Positions 36,642 through 45,220 of a stretch of 64,000 bases of DNA are shown piece by piece (position 1 is the stretch's first letter; every line of letters starts with the position of its first letter). This DNA is from Neoalteromonas facilis (lineage in GTDB: Bacteria > Pseudomonadota > Gammaproteobacteria > Enterobacterales > Alteromonadaceae). The stretch spans positions 1 through 64,000 of the forward strand of contig NZ_PEAY01000001.1 in assembly GCF_002807665.1 (NCBI RefSeq). Reading direction: 5' to 3'. A program made the position numbers and the translations under genes. The notes under the pieces were generated by a model. It was not told where the DNA came from. It did no database searches and was given only the letters and a program-made list of their open reading frames with translations.

Positions 36642-37508
36642 ATGAGTGCTAAACATTTTATCGCGGCGTTATTGCTGGCTATCGTTGTAATCGATTTTAG
36701 TTATGGGCAAACAGGGGCTATACAGGGACCTTATTTGGGGCAAACACCACCAGGCGCTGAAGTAAAAGTTTTCGCTCCTGGAATAGTGTCTACTGAGCGT
36801 TATACCTATGGTGGGACTTTCACGCCAGATCTGAACGCATTTTATTTTTTACGAGACTCTGGGACCGACAATGGTGTGGAGTTTGTGGTATTTGAAAATA
36901 TTAACAATCAGTGGCAAGAATCGGTGATCTCCAAGCCTGTTGGTCAACCCATGATTGCGCCAAGCGGTAAATTGATGCACCTCGGTAGACGTTACAAAGT
37001 TTGGACGCCTGATGGTTGGTCAGACGTGAAAGGGCTTGGCGCATCATTTGAAGTGTATCGCATAATGCGCATGACGAGTTCTCTTGCGGGTACTTTTGTA
37101 TTCGATGAGGTCGGCTCGGCGGACGGGGATGGAACGATTCGCTACTCGCGATTAATCGATGGTGAAAGGAAACATCCACTCGCGTTTAGCAAGATCATAA
37201 ACTCCGGTACATTCAATGCGCATCCTTTTATTGCACCTGACGAATCCTATTTGCTTTGGGATAGCCGTCGCGAGAATGGTTTTGGTGATTCGGATATATA
37301 TATCAGTTTTAAGCAGAAGGATGGTGCCTGGGGGGAGGCCATCAACTTGGGACCAACCATCAATACAGATGGGTGGGACGCTGCTGCGAGCGTAACACCT
37401 GACGGTAAATTTCTTATTTTTCATCGTTTAAATGCATCAGGTAACGCTAATATTTATTGGGCAGATGCCTCTATTATCAAGGCGTTGAGAGCGCAAGATA
37501 AAAGCTAG
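36642..37508 (+). CDS. Exported PD40 beta-propeller protein (288 aa), second copy
   Basis: A signal peptide (MSAKHFIAALLLAIVVIDFSYG) precedes PD40-type blades: TPDLNAFYFLRD, HPFIAPDESYLLWDSRRE and SVTPDGKFLIFHRL. The stretch with DIYISFKQKDGAWGEAINLG corresponds closely to LYVSFNQRGHWSKAQNLG in the protein at 21313-22284, so the two are paralogues. It should be periplasmic and may bind a protein or glycan. No catalytic motif is visible. Confidence 0.8.
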   Translation: MSAKHFIAALLLAIVVIDFSYGQTGAIQGPYLGQTPPGAEVKVFAPGIVSTERYTYGGTFTPDLNAFYFLRDSGTDNGVEFVVFENINNQWQESVISKPVGQPMIAPSGKLMHLGRRYKVWTPDGWSDVKGLGASFEVYRIMRMTSSLAGTFVFDEVGSADGDGTIRYSRLIDGERKHPLAFSKIINSGTFNAHPFIAPDESYLLWDSRRENGFGDSDIYISFKQKDGAWGEAINLGPTINTDGWDAAASVTPDGKFLIFHRLNASGNANIYWADASIIKALRAQDKS

Positions 37509-37661
37509 TAAATATACAAGTTGGGGCGGATAGCCGTTTTGTTTAGCAGTACCGCATTTCAGACGAATGGCATGTATTTTTGCGAAAAATGTGTCTACAG
37601 TATACCGAGAGTGTAGGAGAGAGGTATTTATAAGTGATTGATTACAGGAGTTATCACGTTT

Positions 37662-38510
37662 ATGAAAGCCCTTACTGCAGCTTGTCTTTTGAGTATGCTT
37701 GCCGCTTCAGCTAATGCTGAAGAATACCAGTCTATCGCCAATGAAGTTGAAATTGGCTCCGATAATTACGTCAATGTTAAATTTATAACAATTAATGAAG
37801 ATGACGAGCCATCATGTTTAGAAGATGGTATCTACTTTCCGTTAAATGAGCCCTATGCGTCTGCCTGGCTCGACACCATGATCTTAGCCAGACAAAGCCA
37901 ACAACTGGTCAAATTTTCATATTCCGCACAAGACTGCTCAATGTCAGCACTGACACTGTTGCCACTGTACAGCGACAATGGAGGTTCGTATAACAATGGT
38001 CCGTTAGAAGAAACCGGGTTAAATGGCAACGTTGCGCTAATAGGCAGCAACGGACTGGAAGAGAGCAGCATTTCCAGTAGTGAGTATTACAACAATGATA
38101 GTGCAGCGGCTGCATTTGATGGATATGTTTATTCTCAACAAGTCAATGAAGAGTCACAGGGCAAAATAGGGCGTGGCATATGGCTGACCAAGCAATGGGA
38201 CAGCGATAATGTGCGTGTTAACCCGTGGGTTGAAGTTGATTTTGGAACTGTTGTTACGTTGTCAGGGCTTGGCATTTTCATTAATGAGCAATCGCTTGGA
38301 CTAGGGCGTTTACCACGCACTGTCAGCATATCTTCATCTAATGACGGACAAACCTTTACTGACACTATGGAAATATCATTGCAAAACAACGCCAGCAATA
38401 CGCTTGCATTGCCTGAGAAATTGCAAGGTCGATTCATCAAGCTTCAATTTGTACGTAATTTTGGAGATCCGAATTACATCGAAGTCGACGAGATTGAGCT
38501 TTATCAATAA
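37662..38510 (+). CDS. Exported protein with C-terminal discoidin (F5/8 type C) domain (282 aa)
   Basis: The start at 37662 (MKALTAACLLSMLAASANA) gives a clean signal peptide; a ribosome site AGGAG lies about 12 bases ahead. Residues about 130-282 resemble an F5/8 type C domain: AFDGYVYSQ, NPWVEVDFGTVVTLSGLGIF, ISSSNDGQTF and GRFIKLQFVRNFGDPNYIEVDEIELY. Such domains bind carbohydrates or surfaces. The first 110 residues are unknown. It is probably a periplasmic or secreted binding protein. Confidence 0.82.
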   Translation: MKALTAACLLSMLAASANAEEYQSIANEVEIGSDNYVNVKFITINEDDEPSCLEDGIYFPLNEPYASAWLDTMILARQSQQLVKFSYSAQDCSMSALTLLPLYSDNGGSYNNGPLEETGLNGNVALIGSNGLEESSISSSEYYNNDSAAAAFDGYVYSQQVNEESQGKIGRGIWLTKQWDSDNVRVNPWVEVDFGTVVTLSGLGIFINEQSLGLGRLPRTVSISSSNDGQTFTDTMEISLQNNASNTLALPEKLQGRFIKLQFVRNFGDPNYIEVDEIELYQ

Positions 38511-38596
38511 GCATTAGAGTTTCAAAGTACCTACAGTAACCATTAACCGCCTGTGCTGTTACTAATAATTCCAGTACAGGCGGATCGGGAAAGATC

Positions 38597-39613
38597 ATGA
38601 ACGTACAAACATTTTCATCAAAATCACTGGCGCTTTTAAATGCAAGAAAGCTCAATGAAAGAGATATAGAGGCATATCAAGCGATATTAGCAGAAGCGAA
38701 AGACAGTGATTTGTCAGCGAAGGCGTTTTTAAAAACGTTGGATGCTGTGGAGTTGAACACACTGCAAAAAGCCAATTCACTCGTTGACAACATCATCGTT
38801 GATGGATTGAGTAACGAAGGTGCGAAGAATCTGTTGGCTCAGCCTGACGGGTCAGATTTAGTTGATCTAAATAACGATGGGATTGTGGAAATCGGTATTG
38901 GCAGAAGTATTCATTTCCCACCAGTGAATGCGCCAGAGTTCGTTAAAAAAGCATGGAACGAAGCGACTGCTGGCCTTGAACCCTTTGAGAAGGCCACCTT
39001 GGAACTAACCATGCATCATATGATTTATGGTGTAAACATCGAGGGGGTGCCTAAGCAGCAAGCCCCCTCGCCTGAGCAGCAGTGGAGTGCTGAAGGAATA
39101 GAAGAGTTTTTTTCGCGTTTGTATGGCAATTTAGAGTTCAGAGTCGGTTTCGATGGTTGGACAGATTACAACTTGATGCTTAAAGGCGTATACGAGCGAT
39201 TCAGTGAATTATTGGGAAGCAATGACTCATCGTTTGATGTTGCAAGTGACATGTCATCTACTCAAGTAAAGGATCAACATTATACACCGCCCGAGGATAG
39301 CATTGAAAATACTGAGTCTGGTGGCGGCGATACTTTTTTGCTGGATACGTTAACTCAATTGCTGTGGGATGCACGTCTTGGTATTGATCGTGAAAAGTTA
39401 GAAGCTTTGGAAAAAGAGAAACAAGACGTGTTGAATGACGAGTCCCTTTCTGGGGAAGAACGGCAAGCAAAATTAACCGCGATCCAATCTGAAATTGAAA
39501 ATCTATTAGAGAAGGCCCGACAGCGGATGGGCGAAGATGAAAAACGCAGGCAGCAAATTTCGAATGTGGAGCGCTTCAGCGAATGGTTGCATGAAAAGGA
39601 ACATGGAATTTAA
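38597..39613 (+). CDS. Soluble protein of unknown function with an EF-hand-like loop (338 aa)
   Basis: No signal peptide or membrane segment is seen. Near residue 93 a loop DLNNDGIVEIG resembles an EF-hand calcium loop or dockerin-type repeat. The C-terminal 80 residues are strongly charged and form a likely coiled coil (KLEALEKEKQDVLNDESLSGEERQ spans it). I do not recognise a family. The gene lies about 85 bp after the discoidin-domain gene on the same strand and could be co-transcribed. Confidence 0.6.
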   Translation: MNVQTFSSKSLALLNARKLNERDIEAYQAILAEAKDSDLSAKAFLKTLDAVELNTLQKANSLVDNIIVDGLSNEGAKNLLAQPDGSDLVDLNNDGIVEIGIGRSIHFPPVNAPEFVKKAWNEATAGLEPFEKATLELTMHHMIYGVNIEGVPKQQAPSPEQQWSAEGIEEFFSRLYGNLEFRVGFDGWTDYNLMLKGVYERFSELLGSNDSSFDVASDMSSTQVKDQHYTPPEDSIENTESGGGDTFLLDTLTQLLWDARLGIDREKLEALEKEKQDVLNDESLSGEERQAKLTAIQSEIENLLEKARQRMGEDEKRRQQISNVERFSEWLHEKEHGI

Positions 39614-39869
39614 AGCTGACGTTAAAATGCCTCCTTCAACCAACCTTTAATGCATGTTTCGAACGAAAGGATATTTTTTTTGAACGTATTGCAGTGAACG
39701 AGTGTGTTTACCTTTCTAAGCTTGTAAGACTTTTAGGTAATTGTGTTAAAAGCATTTTTAACCCTAGAAGTAATTGAAAATGGAGTAGATGTGGATTGCT
39801 TTTGATAAGCGGCAATTATCATTACATGGTTCAGGCTGTTAAAAGTCTACAAAGAAAGGAGAGTATCGC

Positions 39870-40469
39870 ATGCGTCTAACATTAATGACTTTCGTTATAT
39901 TGCTTGTGTTGATGATGGCGAAATTAGTCGTTGCATCAACACAAGACACGGTGGATATCGAAAAGATCGAAATAACCGGAGAAAAGTTAGAAAAACTCAG
40001 TACAAGTGTGTCCGAATATGTCTTATATCGAGATCTAGGTATCTCTGCACTGCATGCTAAAAATTATGAAAATGCCTTGAGATTATTGACTAGAAGCGCC
40101 GAACAAGGTCACAAAGACAGTCAGTTCTTCTTGGCAAAAATGTATTTTGAAGGCTTAGGCACGCCGGTTAACAATGAATTGGGCTGGGCATGGATGAATG
40201 TAGCCCTTGAGGAAAAAACACCCGAAAGACGATTTGCATTTGAGAAAGTATCGGATGCGATCCCAGAAGAAGTTCAGAAACATTGGGCGCCAACAGTCGA
40301 GAAGTTCATGCAGCAATATGGCGCAGAAGCAACGGGCCATACGTGTCGACAAAAGAAAGAGCTTGGCACCAATTTGATCACGGTGCAATGCACTAGAATG
40401 ACTGATGGAAGCTTAGATCCGCTAGATTTCAGGACCATGCAAGCTCTATTCTTCAAGAAAGCGGGATAG
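39870..40469 (+). CDS. Exported Sel1-repeat-like protein (199 aa), first tandem copy
   Basis: A signal peptide (MRLTLMTFVILLVLMMAKL) is followed by a short stretch DIEKIEITGEKLEKL and then a Sel1/TPR-like helical part: NALRLLTRSAEQGHKDSQFF, LAKMYFEGLGTPVNNELGWAWM. The C-terminus has two Cys (HTCRQKKE, VQCTRM) that may form a disulfide. Sel1-like repeats bind proteins; the partner is unknown. The I-x-I-T-G-E motif is shared with the next gene and in altered form with the protein at 49522. It is the first half of a tandem duplication. Confidence 0.8.
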   Translation: MRLTLMTFVILLVLMMAKLVVASTQDTVDIEKIEITGEKLEKLSTSVSEYVLYRDLGISALHAKNYENALRLLTRSAEQGHKDSQFFLAKMYFEGLGTPVNNELGWAWMNVALEEKTPERRFAFEKVSDAIPEEVQKHWAPTVEKFMQQYGAEATGHTCRQKKELGTNLITVQCTRMTDGSLDPLDFRTMQALFFKKAG

Positions 40470-40720
40470 TGAGAAGGCGCTTAAAGCATAAAACTCGCTC
40501 GATAGTGCTCGTTTATATAAATGGTTGAAGTTGTTTTGAACGTATTGCTGTGAACGAGAGCGTTTGTCTTTATAATCTTAACAAAACTTGTAGGTATATG
40601 TGTTAAAAGCATTTACCTGCAAGTGATAAAAAGGGAGTGGGTGTCCATTGCTTTCGCTGTAAAGTAGTTTACACCGCATATTTCAGACTGTTGGGAGTCT
40701 ACAAAAAAGGAAGTTATCGT

Positions 40721-41314
40721 ATGCCTATATTATTAAAGACCCTGGTTATTGTGCTGGTGCTTTTGATGACGAAGTTAGTCGTTGCGTCAACACCAGAATC
40801 ATTTGATATCGAAAAGATAGAAGTAACCGGAGAAAAGTTAGAAAAACTCAGCACAAGTGTGTCTCAATACGCCTTGTATAGAGATTTAGGTATCTCTGCA
40901 CTACATGCTAAAAATTATGAAAATGCCTTGAGATTATTGACTAGAAGCGCCGAGCAAGGACACAAAGACAGTCAATTTTTCTTGGCAAAGATGTATTTTG
41001 AAGGCTTAGGTACGCCGATTAATAATGAGCTGGGTTGGGCTTGGATGAATGTAGCCCTTGAAGAGAAAACACCTGAAAGACGATTCGCGTTTGCGAAGAT
41101 ATCGGATGCGATCCCAGAAGAAGTTCAGAAGCATTGGGCACCAACAGTCGAGAAGTTCATGCAGAAATATGGTGCAGAAGCAACTAATCACAAGTGTCGA
41201 CAAAAGAGAGAAATTGGCACCAATATGGTCACCGTACAATGTACTAGAATGTCTGATGGGACCTATGACCCGTTAGATTGGAGGACGATACAAGCATTAT
41301 TCTTTCAAAAGTGA
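40721..41314 (+). CDS. Exported Sel1-repeat-like protein (197 aa), second tandem copy
   Basis: The start at 40721 (MPILLKTLVIVLVLLMTKL) is set by AAGGA upstream and by comparison with the first copy; the frame is open earlier. The body (DIEKIEVTGEKLEKL, NALRLLTRSAEQGHKDSQFF, GLGTPINNELGWAWM) is almost the same as the gene at 39870. Differences gather in the signal peptide and around the two C-terminal Cys. Both copies are intact, so dosage or fine specialisation may be selected. Confidence 0.8.
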   Translation: MPILLKTLVIVLVLLMTKLVVASTPESFDIEKIEVTGEKLEKLSTSVSQYALYRDLGISALHAKNYENALRLLTRSAEQGHKDSQFFLAKMYFEGLGTPINNELGWAWMNVALEEKTPERRFAFAKISDAIPEEVQKHWAPTVEKFMQKYGAEATNHKCRQKREIGTNMVTVQCTRMSDGTYDPLDWRTIQALFFQK

Positions 41315-41380
41315 ACTGCTGCGCACAATTTCGCCCTCATATTTGCATTTTAAAAATGTTGAATGGAATTTGAGGGCAAC

Positions 41381-41475
41381 TTACCTCTCCCCCCAAATTC
41401 AACACCAAGACATTGATGAGATTTCCGATAAACTGGAGACAATGGAGATCTCAAAATGAAAAAGCATTACAGCGA
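41381..41475 (+). mobile_element. Left-end remnant of the IS407-group insertion sequence
   Basis: These 95 bp match the left end of the IS at 1280-1375 with only scattered differences: the terminal repeat (TTACCTCTCCCCCC), the leader with CTGGAGACAATGGAGATCTC, and the first codons of orfA (ATGAAAAAGCATTACAGCGA). After 41475 the similarity stops at once, and no orfB or right end is present here. It is the scar of an older copy cut by deletion. Confidence 0.9.
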
Positions 41476-41571
41476 CTCTCTCTTTCCCAGCTTCTAACAA
41501 AGCCCCTGATACATGCCTGTTGCGGTATGATTTGGCGTATCATCATTTGCCCATGAATGACTCGGCACTCA

Positions 41572-42039
41572 TTAATCGGTTGGCTGCTCATACCAAATTC
41601 CGTATTTATCGCCCTGCCACTTTAAAAAGTGAAAAAAGTAGGCGGAACCTAATAATATGACACCGCCTGCTAGTGCTGGCTCGCTGATAAATCCGACACA
41701 GCAAAAAAGAAAGCCGAATGCATGAGCGATAAATTCTACACGCGAAGCAGAATCCCGAGTAGGCCTTAACTGTAAGAAATTAAATGCGAACCAGATTTTT
41801 AATAGTAATGGCAGCGTACGCCAGTTTTCAGAATTTTTATCAATCATAACCTTCTCCTGAATTAAAACATCAATATCGACATCCAAGGCTGCCGCTATAC
41901 ATTTCAGTGATTCGACACTTGCCTTTTGCCCACTCTCTATTCTCTGAATAGTCCTTACATTTAAGCCAGACATTTGAGCTAACTGCTCTTGCGACAAATG
42001 GCGACTAATTCGCAATGGTTTAAGAGTAAATGCTTGCAT
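41572..42039 (-). CDS. XRE-type HTH protein with C-terminal membrane segments (155 aa)
   Basis: Residues about 5-60 are an HTH_3 domain (LSQEQLAQMSGLNVRTIQRIESGQKASVESLKCIAAALDVD covers it). After a linker, residues about 80-145 hold two or more hydrophobic segments (FIAHAFGFLFCCVGFI, LAGGVILLGSAYFFHFL). It belongs to the small group of regulators tethered to the inner membrane with a 2TM-type domain. It lies beside an IS scar, and its target genes are unknown. Confidence 0.85.
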   Translation of the reverse strand: MQAFTLKPLRISRHLSQEQLAQMSGLNVRTIQRIESGQKASVESLKCIAAALDVDIDVLIQEKVMIDKNSENWRTLPLLLKIWFAFNFLQLRPTRDSASRVEFIAHAFGFLFCCVGFISEPALAGGVILLGSAYFFHFLKWQGDKYGIWYEQPTD

Positions 42040-42188
42040 AAGTAACCTAGGTTCAGGAATTTTGTTTGATTTTAGCAGTGTCGGTTACGAAACGGACCTG
42101 ACAATTACCCGACATTCGTCAAAATCACAGACTTAACATAACTATACCAATGCTGAGTATCTAATCTATTAAAGATCAGAAGTGGCGA

Positions 42189-42326
42189 ATGTCAGAACAT
42201 CAAATCTATGAATTTGGCTATTTTTACCTCATCAATTTACTCAGTATGACCAATGTCGACTTGGCGCGTTTAAACATCAGCTCCTTATCTTCAGAAGATC
42301 CTCGATTGCTCGAGGATGACGGGTAG
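42189..42326 (+). CDS. Possible small protein gene (45 aa)
   Basis: An ATG frame of 45 codons (starting MSEHQIYEFGYFYLIN) ends 16 bp before a good hairpin at 42343-42370, giving the layout of a short transcript. A weak AG-rich ribosome site precedes it. The middle is hydrophobic and the end acidic. It has no recognised relative and could be fortuitous. The rest of the region 42040-42585 shows no gene. Confidence 0.3.
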   Translation: MSEHQIYEFGYFYLINLLSMTNVDLARLNISSLSSEDPRLLEDDG

Positions 42327-42342
42327 AAAGTTGTCTTTATAA

Positions 42343-42372
42343 AACAGGCTCTTCATTCGGTGAGCCTGTTTC
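42343..42372 (+). terminator. Hairpin terminator
   Basis: AACAGGCTC (42343-42351) and GAGCCTGTT (42362-42370) form a perfect 9-bp stem ending in a short T stretch. No large plus-strand gene ends just before it, which lends some support to the 45-codon frame at 42189. Confidence 0.6.
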
Positions 42373-42639
42373 CAACCATTAAAAACGACATGACAGTTCA
42401 TGTCGCTGCACATGATCTTTCATTAATATTTTTATCTCAGCACAGATCACCCAGAGTAGGGCTAAAAACGTTGCTCTACTCCCAAAGGAATAGACTTTAT
42501 CGGTAATGCTCGAAATAGTTTGTTGCAAGTGTTTCCTTGAGTAGTGCACATTGGAAATCTACTATGCTTATCATAATTTCAAGTCTTGGATCTTGTGTCG
42601 TGTAAACACGGGTTCATTTATTTTAATGGTGGCCTGGCT

Positions 42640-43467
42640 ATGATGAACAGTATTCGCTGGCTGGAAGACGAAGAGCACAATGCAGTATCACTGCTTCCGC
42701 AGAAGAATGATATCGTGAAAGATGTCAGATTGGTGTATTACGCGCCTGATGTTTATATGCCATTACATACTCACTCGGTAGGGCAGTTTTCGACGTTGTT
42801 GTCAGGCCAAGCACACGAGCACAACATCAATACAGAGCTTTACCAAACCAAAGGCGTCGCTGAATACAAACCAGTCGGATACAAACATAGCAACCGTATA
42901 GGTCCAAACGGCGCGTTATTTCTTTCAATCAATTTAGCGTCCGAAGATGATGCATTTGTTGCGGAATTTGGAAAACTAAATTGGGGGCTGGTTCAGGTCT
43001 CTACTGCTAAAAATTTATGGAAGTCAATGTGTTCGCTGATGTTCCAGCCGATGCGCTCACTAGATGTTGATGTCGATGAGTTGGTATTAGGGCTGATTAG
43101 TTCATCAGTTCAAGAAAACCATACAATCAAAACTGCGCCTTCATGGCTAAGACTTGCCGAGCAAGCGTTGCATGAGACCGAGCTGAATATAGAACAAATT
43201 GCAGATGACGTTGGCGTTCATCGAGTACATCTTAGTAGAGTGTTTCAGTCACATTTTGGATTGTCGATCACTGAGTATAGACAGTCGCTGGCCTTGCAAA
43301 AGGGAATATCGGCAATTCTGAGTCATGAAGAAGCCATAAGCTCTGCTAGTGCAAGTGCGGGGTTTGCGGATCAAAGTCATTTTACACGGGTGTTGAAAAA
43401 GCAATTTGGAGTAACACCTAAAGCGTTAAGATCGTTGTTATCACCACCGTGTGTGGCGGCCTGTTGA
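42640..43467 (+). CDS. AraC-family regulator (275 aa)
   Basis: The start is uncertain: the frame is open from 42586, and I prefer the ATG at 42640 (MMNSIRWLEDEEH). The N-terminal part is a cupin-like sensor (YAPDVYMPLHTHSVGQFSTLL). The last 100 residues hold two helix-turn-helices (NIEQIADDVGVHRVHLSRVF, AGFADQSHFTRVLKKQFG). It precedes the serine hydrolase at 43540 on the same strand by 72 bp and may regulate or be co-transcribed with it. Confidence 0.88.
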   Translation: MMNSIRWLEDEEHNAVSLLPQKNDIVKDVRLVYYAPDVYMPLHTHSVGQFSTLLSGQAHEHNINTELYQTKGVAEYKPVGYKHSNRIGPNGALFLSINLASEDDAFVAEFGKLNWGLVQVSTAKNLWKSMCSLMFQPMRSLDVDVDELVLGLISSSVQENHTIKTAPSWLRLAEQALHETELNIEQIADDVGVHRVHLSRVFQSHFGLSITEYRQSLALQKGISAILSHEEAISSASASAGFADQSHFTRVLKKQFGVTPKALRSLLSPPCVAAC

Positions 43468-43539
43468 TGTTACATCTGTTCTATAAGTTGCCTTATCGTT
43501 TTGTTCAAATGTGCGAAACAGTTAAATTGATGAGGAATT

Positions 43540-45033
43540 ATGAGAAGGTTAATATCACTATCATTGTTACTATTTTCGGTGCATACGCACAACGTGAATG
43601 CGCAAGAGCACGCATTAGATACTGAATTTCTAGCTTCCTTTGTTAATGAAGTTAAGTCGGCTGCAAGGTTACCATCTGGTACTGCTGTTGCAGTGATCAA
43701 AGACGATAAAATCATTTATCAGGGGAATTTCGGCTATCAAGATATTGAAAACGGTATCGCGACAAGCGAGAACACGCGCTTCTATATCGCCTCGGTAACG
43801 AAACCCTTTACAGCTTTGAATTACTTACTGGATGAAAAAAGCGACCGTCACTTGGCGTCTGTTACCTTGCCTGAAATGTTCCCTGAGTTAGCATTGAATG
43901 GGCGAGAAATGGTAACGGCGAAGGCGTTACTGACTCACACAGCATCCATCAATAATTTGCCATTAGTTTTGGCGACAGCCTTTAGCGGTGAATATTCCAG
44001 CGAATCGCTAGAGCTACTGGTGGCTAGTATGTCTACGGAATCTAAAGAACCGGTTGGCGAGTTTAAATATACGAATGTTGGGTACAATATTTACAGTGTT
44101 TATTCTGATCGGGTTTTTCAACAAGGTTGGCAAGAAAAATTACAGCTACAAGTGTTCAAACCTGCACAGATGAACGCAACCAGTGCCAGACGTTCGACCA
44201 TCAAACAGCAACAATATATTGCCAAACCGTACTCACTTAAAAATTCCGACAGACAAGCCGCGTTGTATTTAGAAAAAGCGGATAACACCATGCATGCAGC
44301 AGGTGGCATGTATGCTACGGCATCTGATCTTGGACGGTTTTTGATCGCGCAACTAAATTACGGGGTGCTGAACGGTAAACAGGTGTATCCTGCAGATGTT
44401 ATCGAGCGCTCTCATGTCCGACAAGTAACGGCAGAGGCATCCTATTTAGATTTCAAACGTGATGGTTATGCTTGGGGTTGGTATACGGGAAACTATAAAG
44501 AGCAGCGAATGCTACATCATTTTGGTGCATTTTCTGGCACTCATGCACACCTTTCATTTATGCCTGAATCGAAAATCGGGGTCGTCGTTATCAATAATGA
44601 AGACTTTTTAAGTCCACGCCTGACGAGCATCATTGCGGATTATGTCTACGGTACTCTGTTGGGAGATGAAACAATCAAAAATACAGTCACCGAGCGAGTT
44701 AAACAATTAACCGATAGGTTGTCAGGTCTGGATGCGATGCTGCTTAAAGAAAAAGAAAAAATTCAGGGCAGACGTTTTGTCTTGAGCTTACCGAAAGAGC
44801 ACTATGTTGGAGAATACAACCACCCATTATTAGGCTCTATTGTGGTTAAACAGAATGTTAATCAAAGTTTCGATGTAGAGTGGGGGGTAATGCATTCGAG
44901 CTCTACGGGCATGAACGAACCGGAACAAATTCGTGTTGAATTAGAGCCGACATCTGGCACAGTCATTACGTTTAACATTGACGAGGATGTCACATCTTTG
45001 ACTTATGCCGGTATTGAGTTTCGGAAGATCTAG
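43540..45033 (+). CDS. Beta-lactamase-fold serine hydrolase (497 aa)
   Basis: A signal peptide (MRRLISLSLLLFSVHTHNVNA) leads to a class-C-like hydrolase: S-x-x-K in IASVTKPFTAL (about residue 88), Y-x-N in FKYTNVGYNIY, and H-x-G in LHHFGAFSGTHA. A C-terminal beta-rich domain of about 110 residues follows (HYVGEYNHPLLGSIVVK), as in many esterase/peptidase-type members. GATGAGGA precedes the ATG. It should act in the periplasm; the substrate is unknown. Confidence 0.88.
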   Translation: MRRLISLSLLLFSVHTHNVNAQEHALDTEFLASFVNEVKSAARLPSGTAVAVIKDDKIIYQGNFGYQDIENGIATSENTRFYIASVTKPFTALNYLLDEKSDRHLASVTLPEMFPELALNGREMVTAKALLTHTASINNLPLVLATAFSGEYSSESLELLVASMSTESKEPVGEFKYTNVGYNIYSVYSDRVFQQGWQEKLQLQVFKPAQMNATSARRSTIKQQQYIAKPYSLKNSDRQAALYLEKADNTMHAAGGMYATASDLGRFLIAQLNYGVLNGKQVYPADVIERSHVRQVTAEASYLDFKRDGYAWGWYTGNYKEQRMLHHFGAFSGTHAHLSFMPESKIGVVVINNEDFLSPRLTSIIADYVYGTLLGDETIKNTVTERVKQLTDRLSGLDAMLLKEKEKIQGRRFVLSLPKEHYVGEYNHPLLGSIVVKQNVNQSFDVEWGVMHSSSTGMNEPEQIRVELEPTSGTVITFNIDEDVTSLTYAGIEFRKI

Positions 45034-45091
45034 TACGAATGCGGAAAGTTTGTTTTCGAGTCAATCAATACCTCGTTTTCGGTCACTAAAA

Positions 45092-45126
45092 ACACTCCGG
45101 CAGATGGCTGGAGTGTGTCTATTGTT
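45092..45126 (+). terminator. Terminator of the serine hydrolase gene
   Basis: Stem ACACTCC (45092-45098) / GGAGTGT (45110-45116) is followed by a T-rich stretch (ATTGTTTTTT). It lies 59 bp after the stop codon. Confidence 0.7.
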
Positions 45127-45220
45127 TTTTGAATAATTACCCCTTAATCTAAGGTGCTGCGCTAATTTTACCGCACTAACTGCTCTCGCAGTTTTGAACA
45201 TCAAAATCCATAGGTAAAAT

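Larger units (their letters stand above)
39675..41314 (+). repeat. Tandem duplication of about 0.85 kb
   Basis: Two neighbouring units repeat both a gene and its leader. TGAACGTATTGC occurs at 39681 and 40537, GTGTTAAAAGCATTT follows in both leaders, and the gene starts are 851 bp apart (39870 and 40721). The coding parts are nearly identical over most of their length. The most variable parts are the signal peptide and the last 30 codons. Confidence 0.85.
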
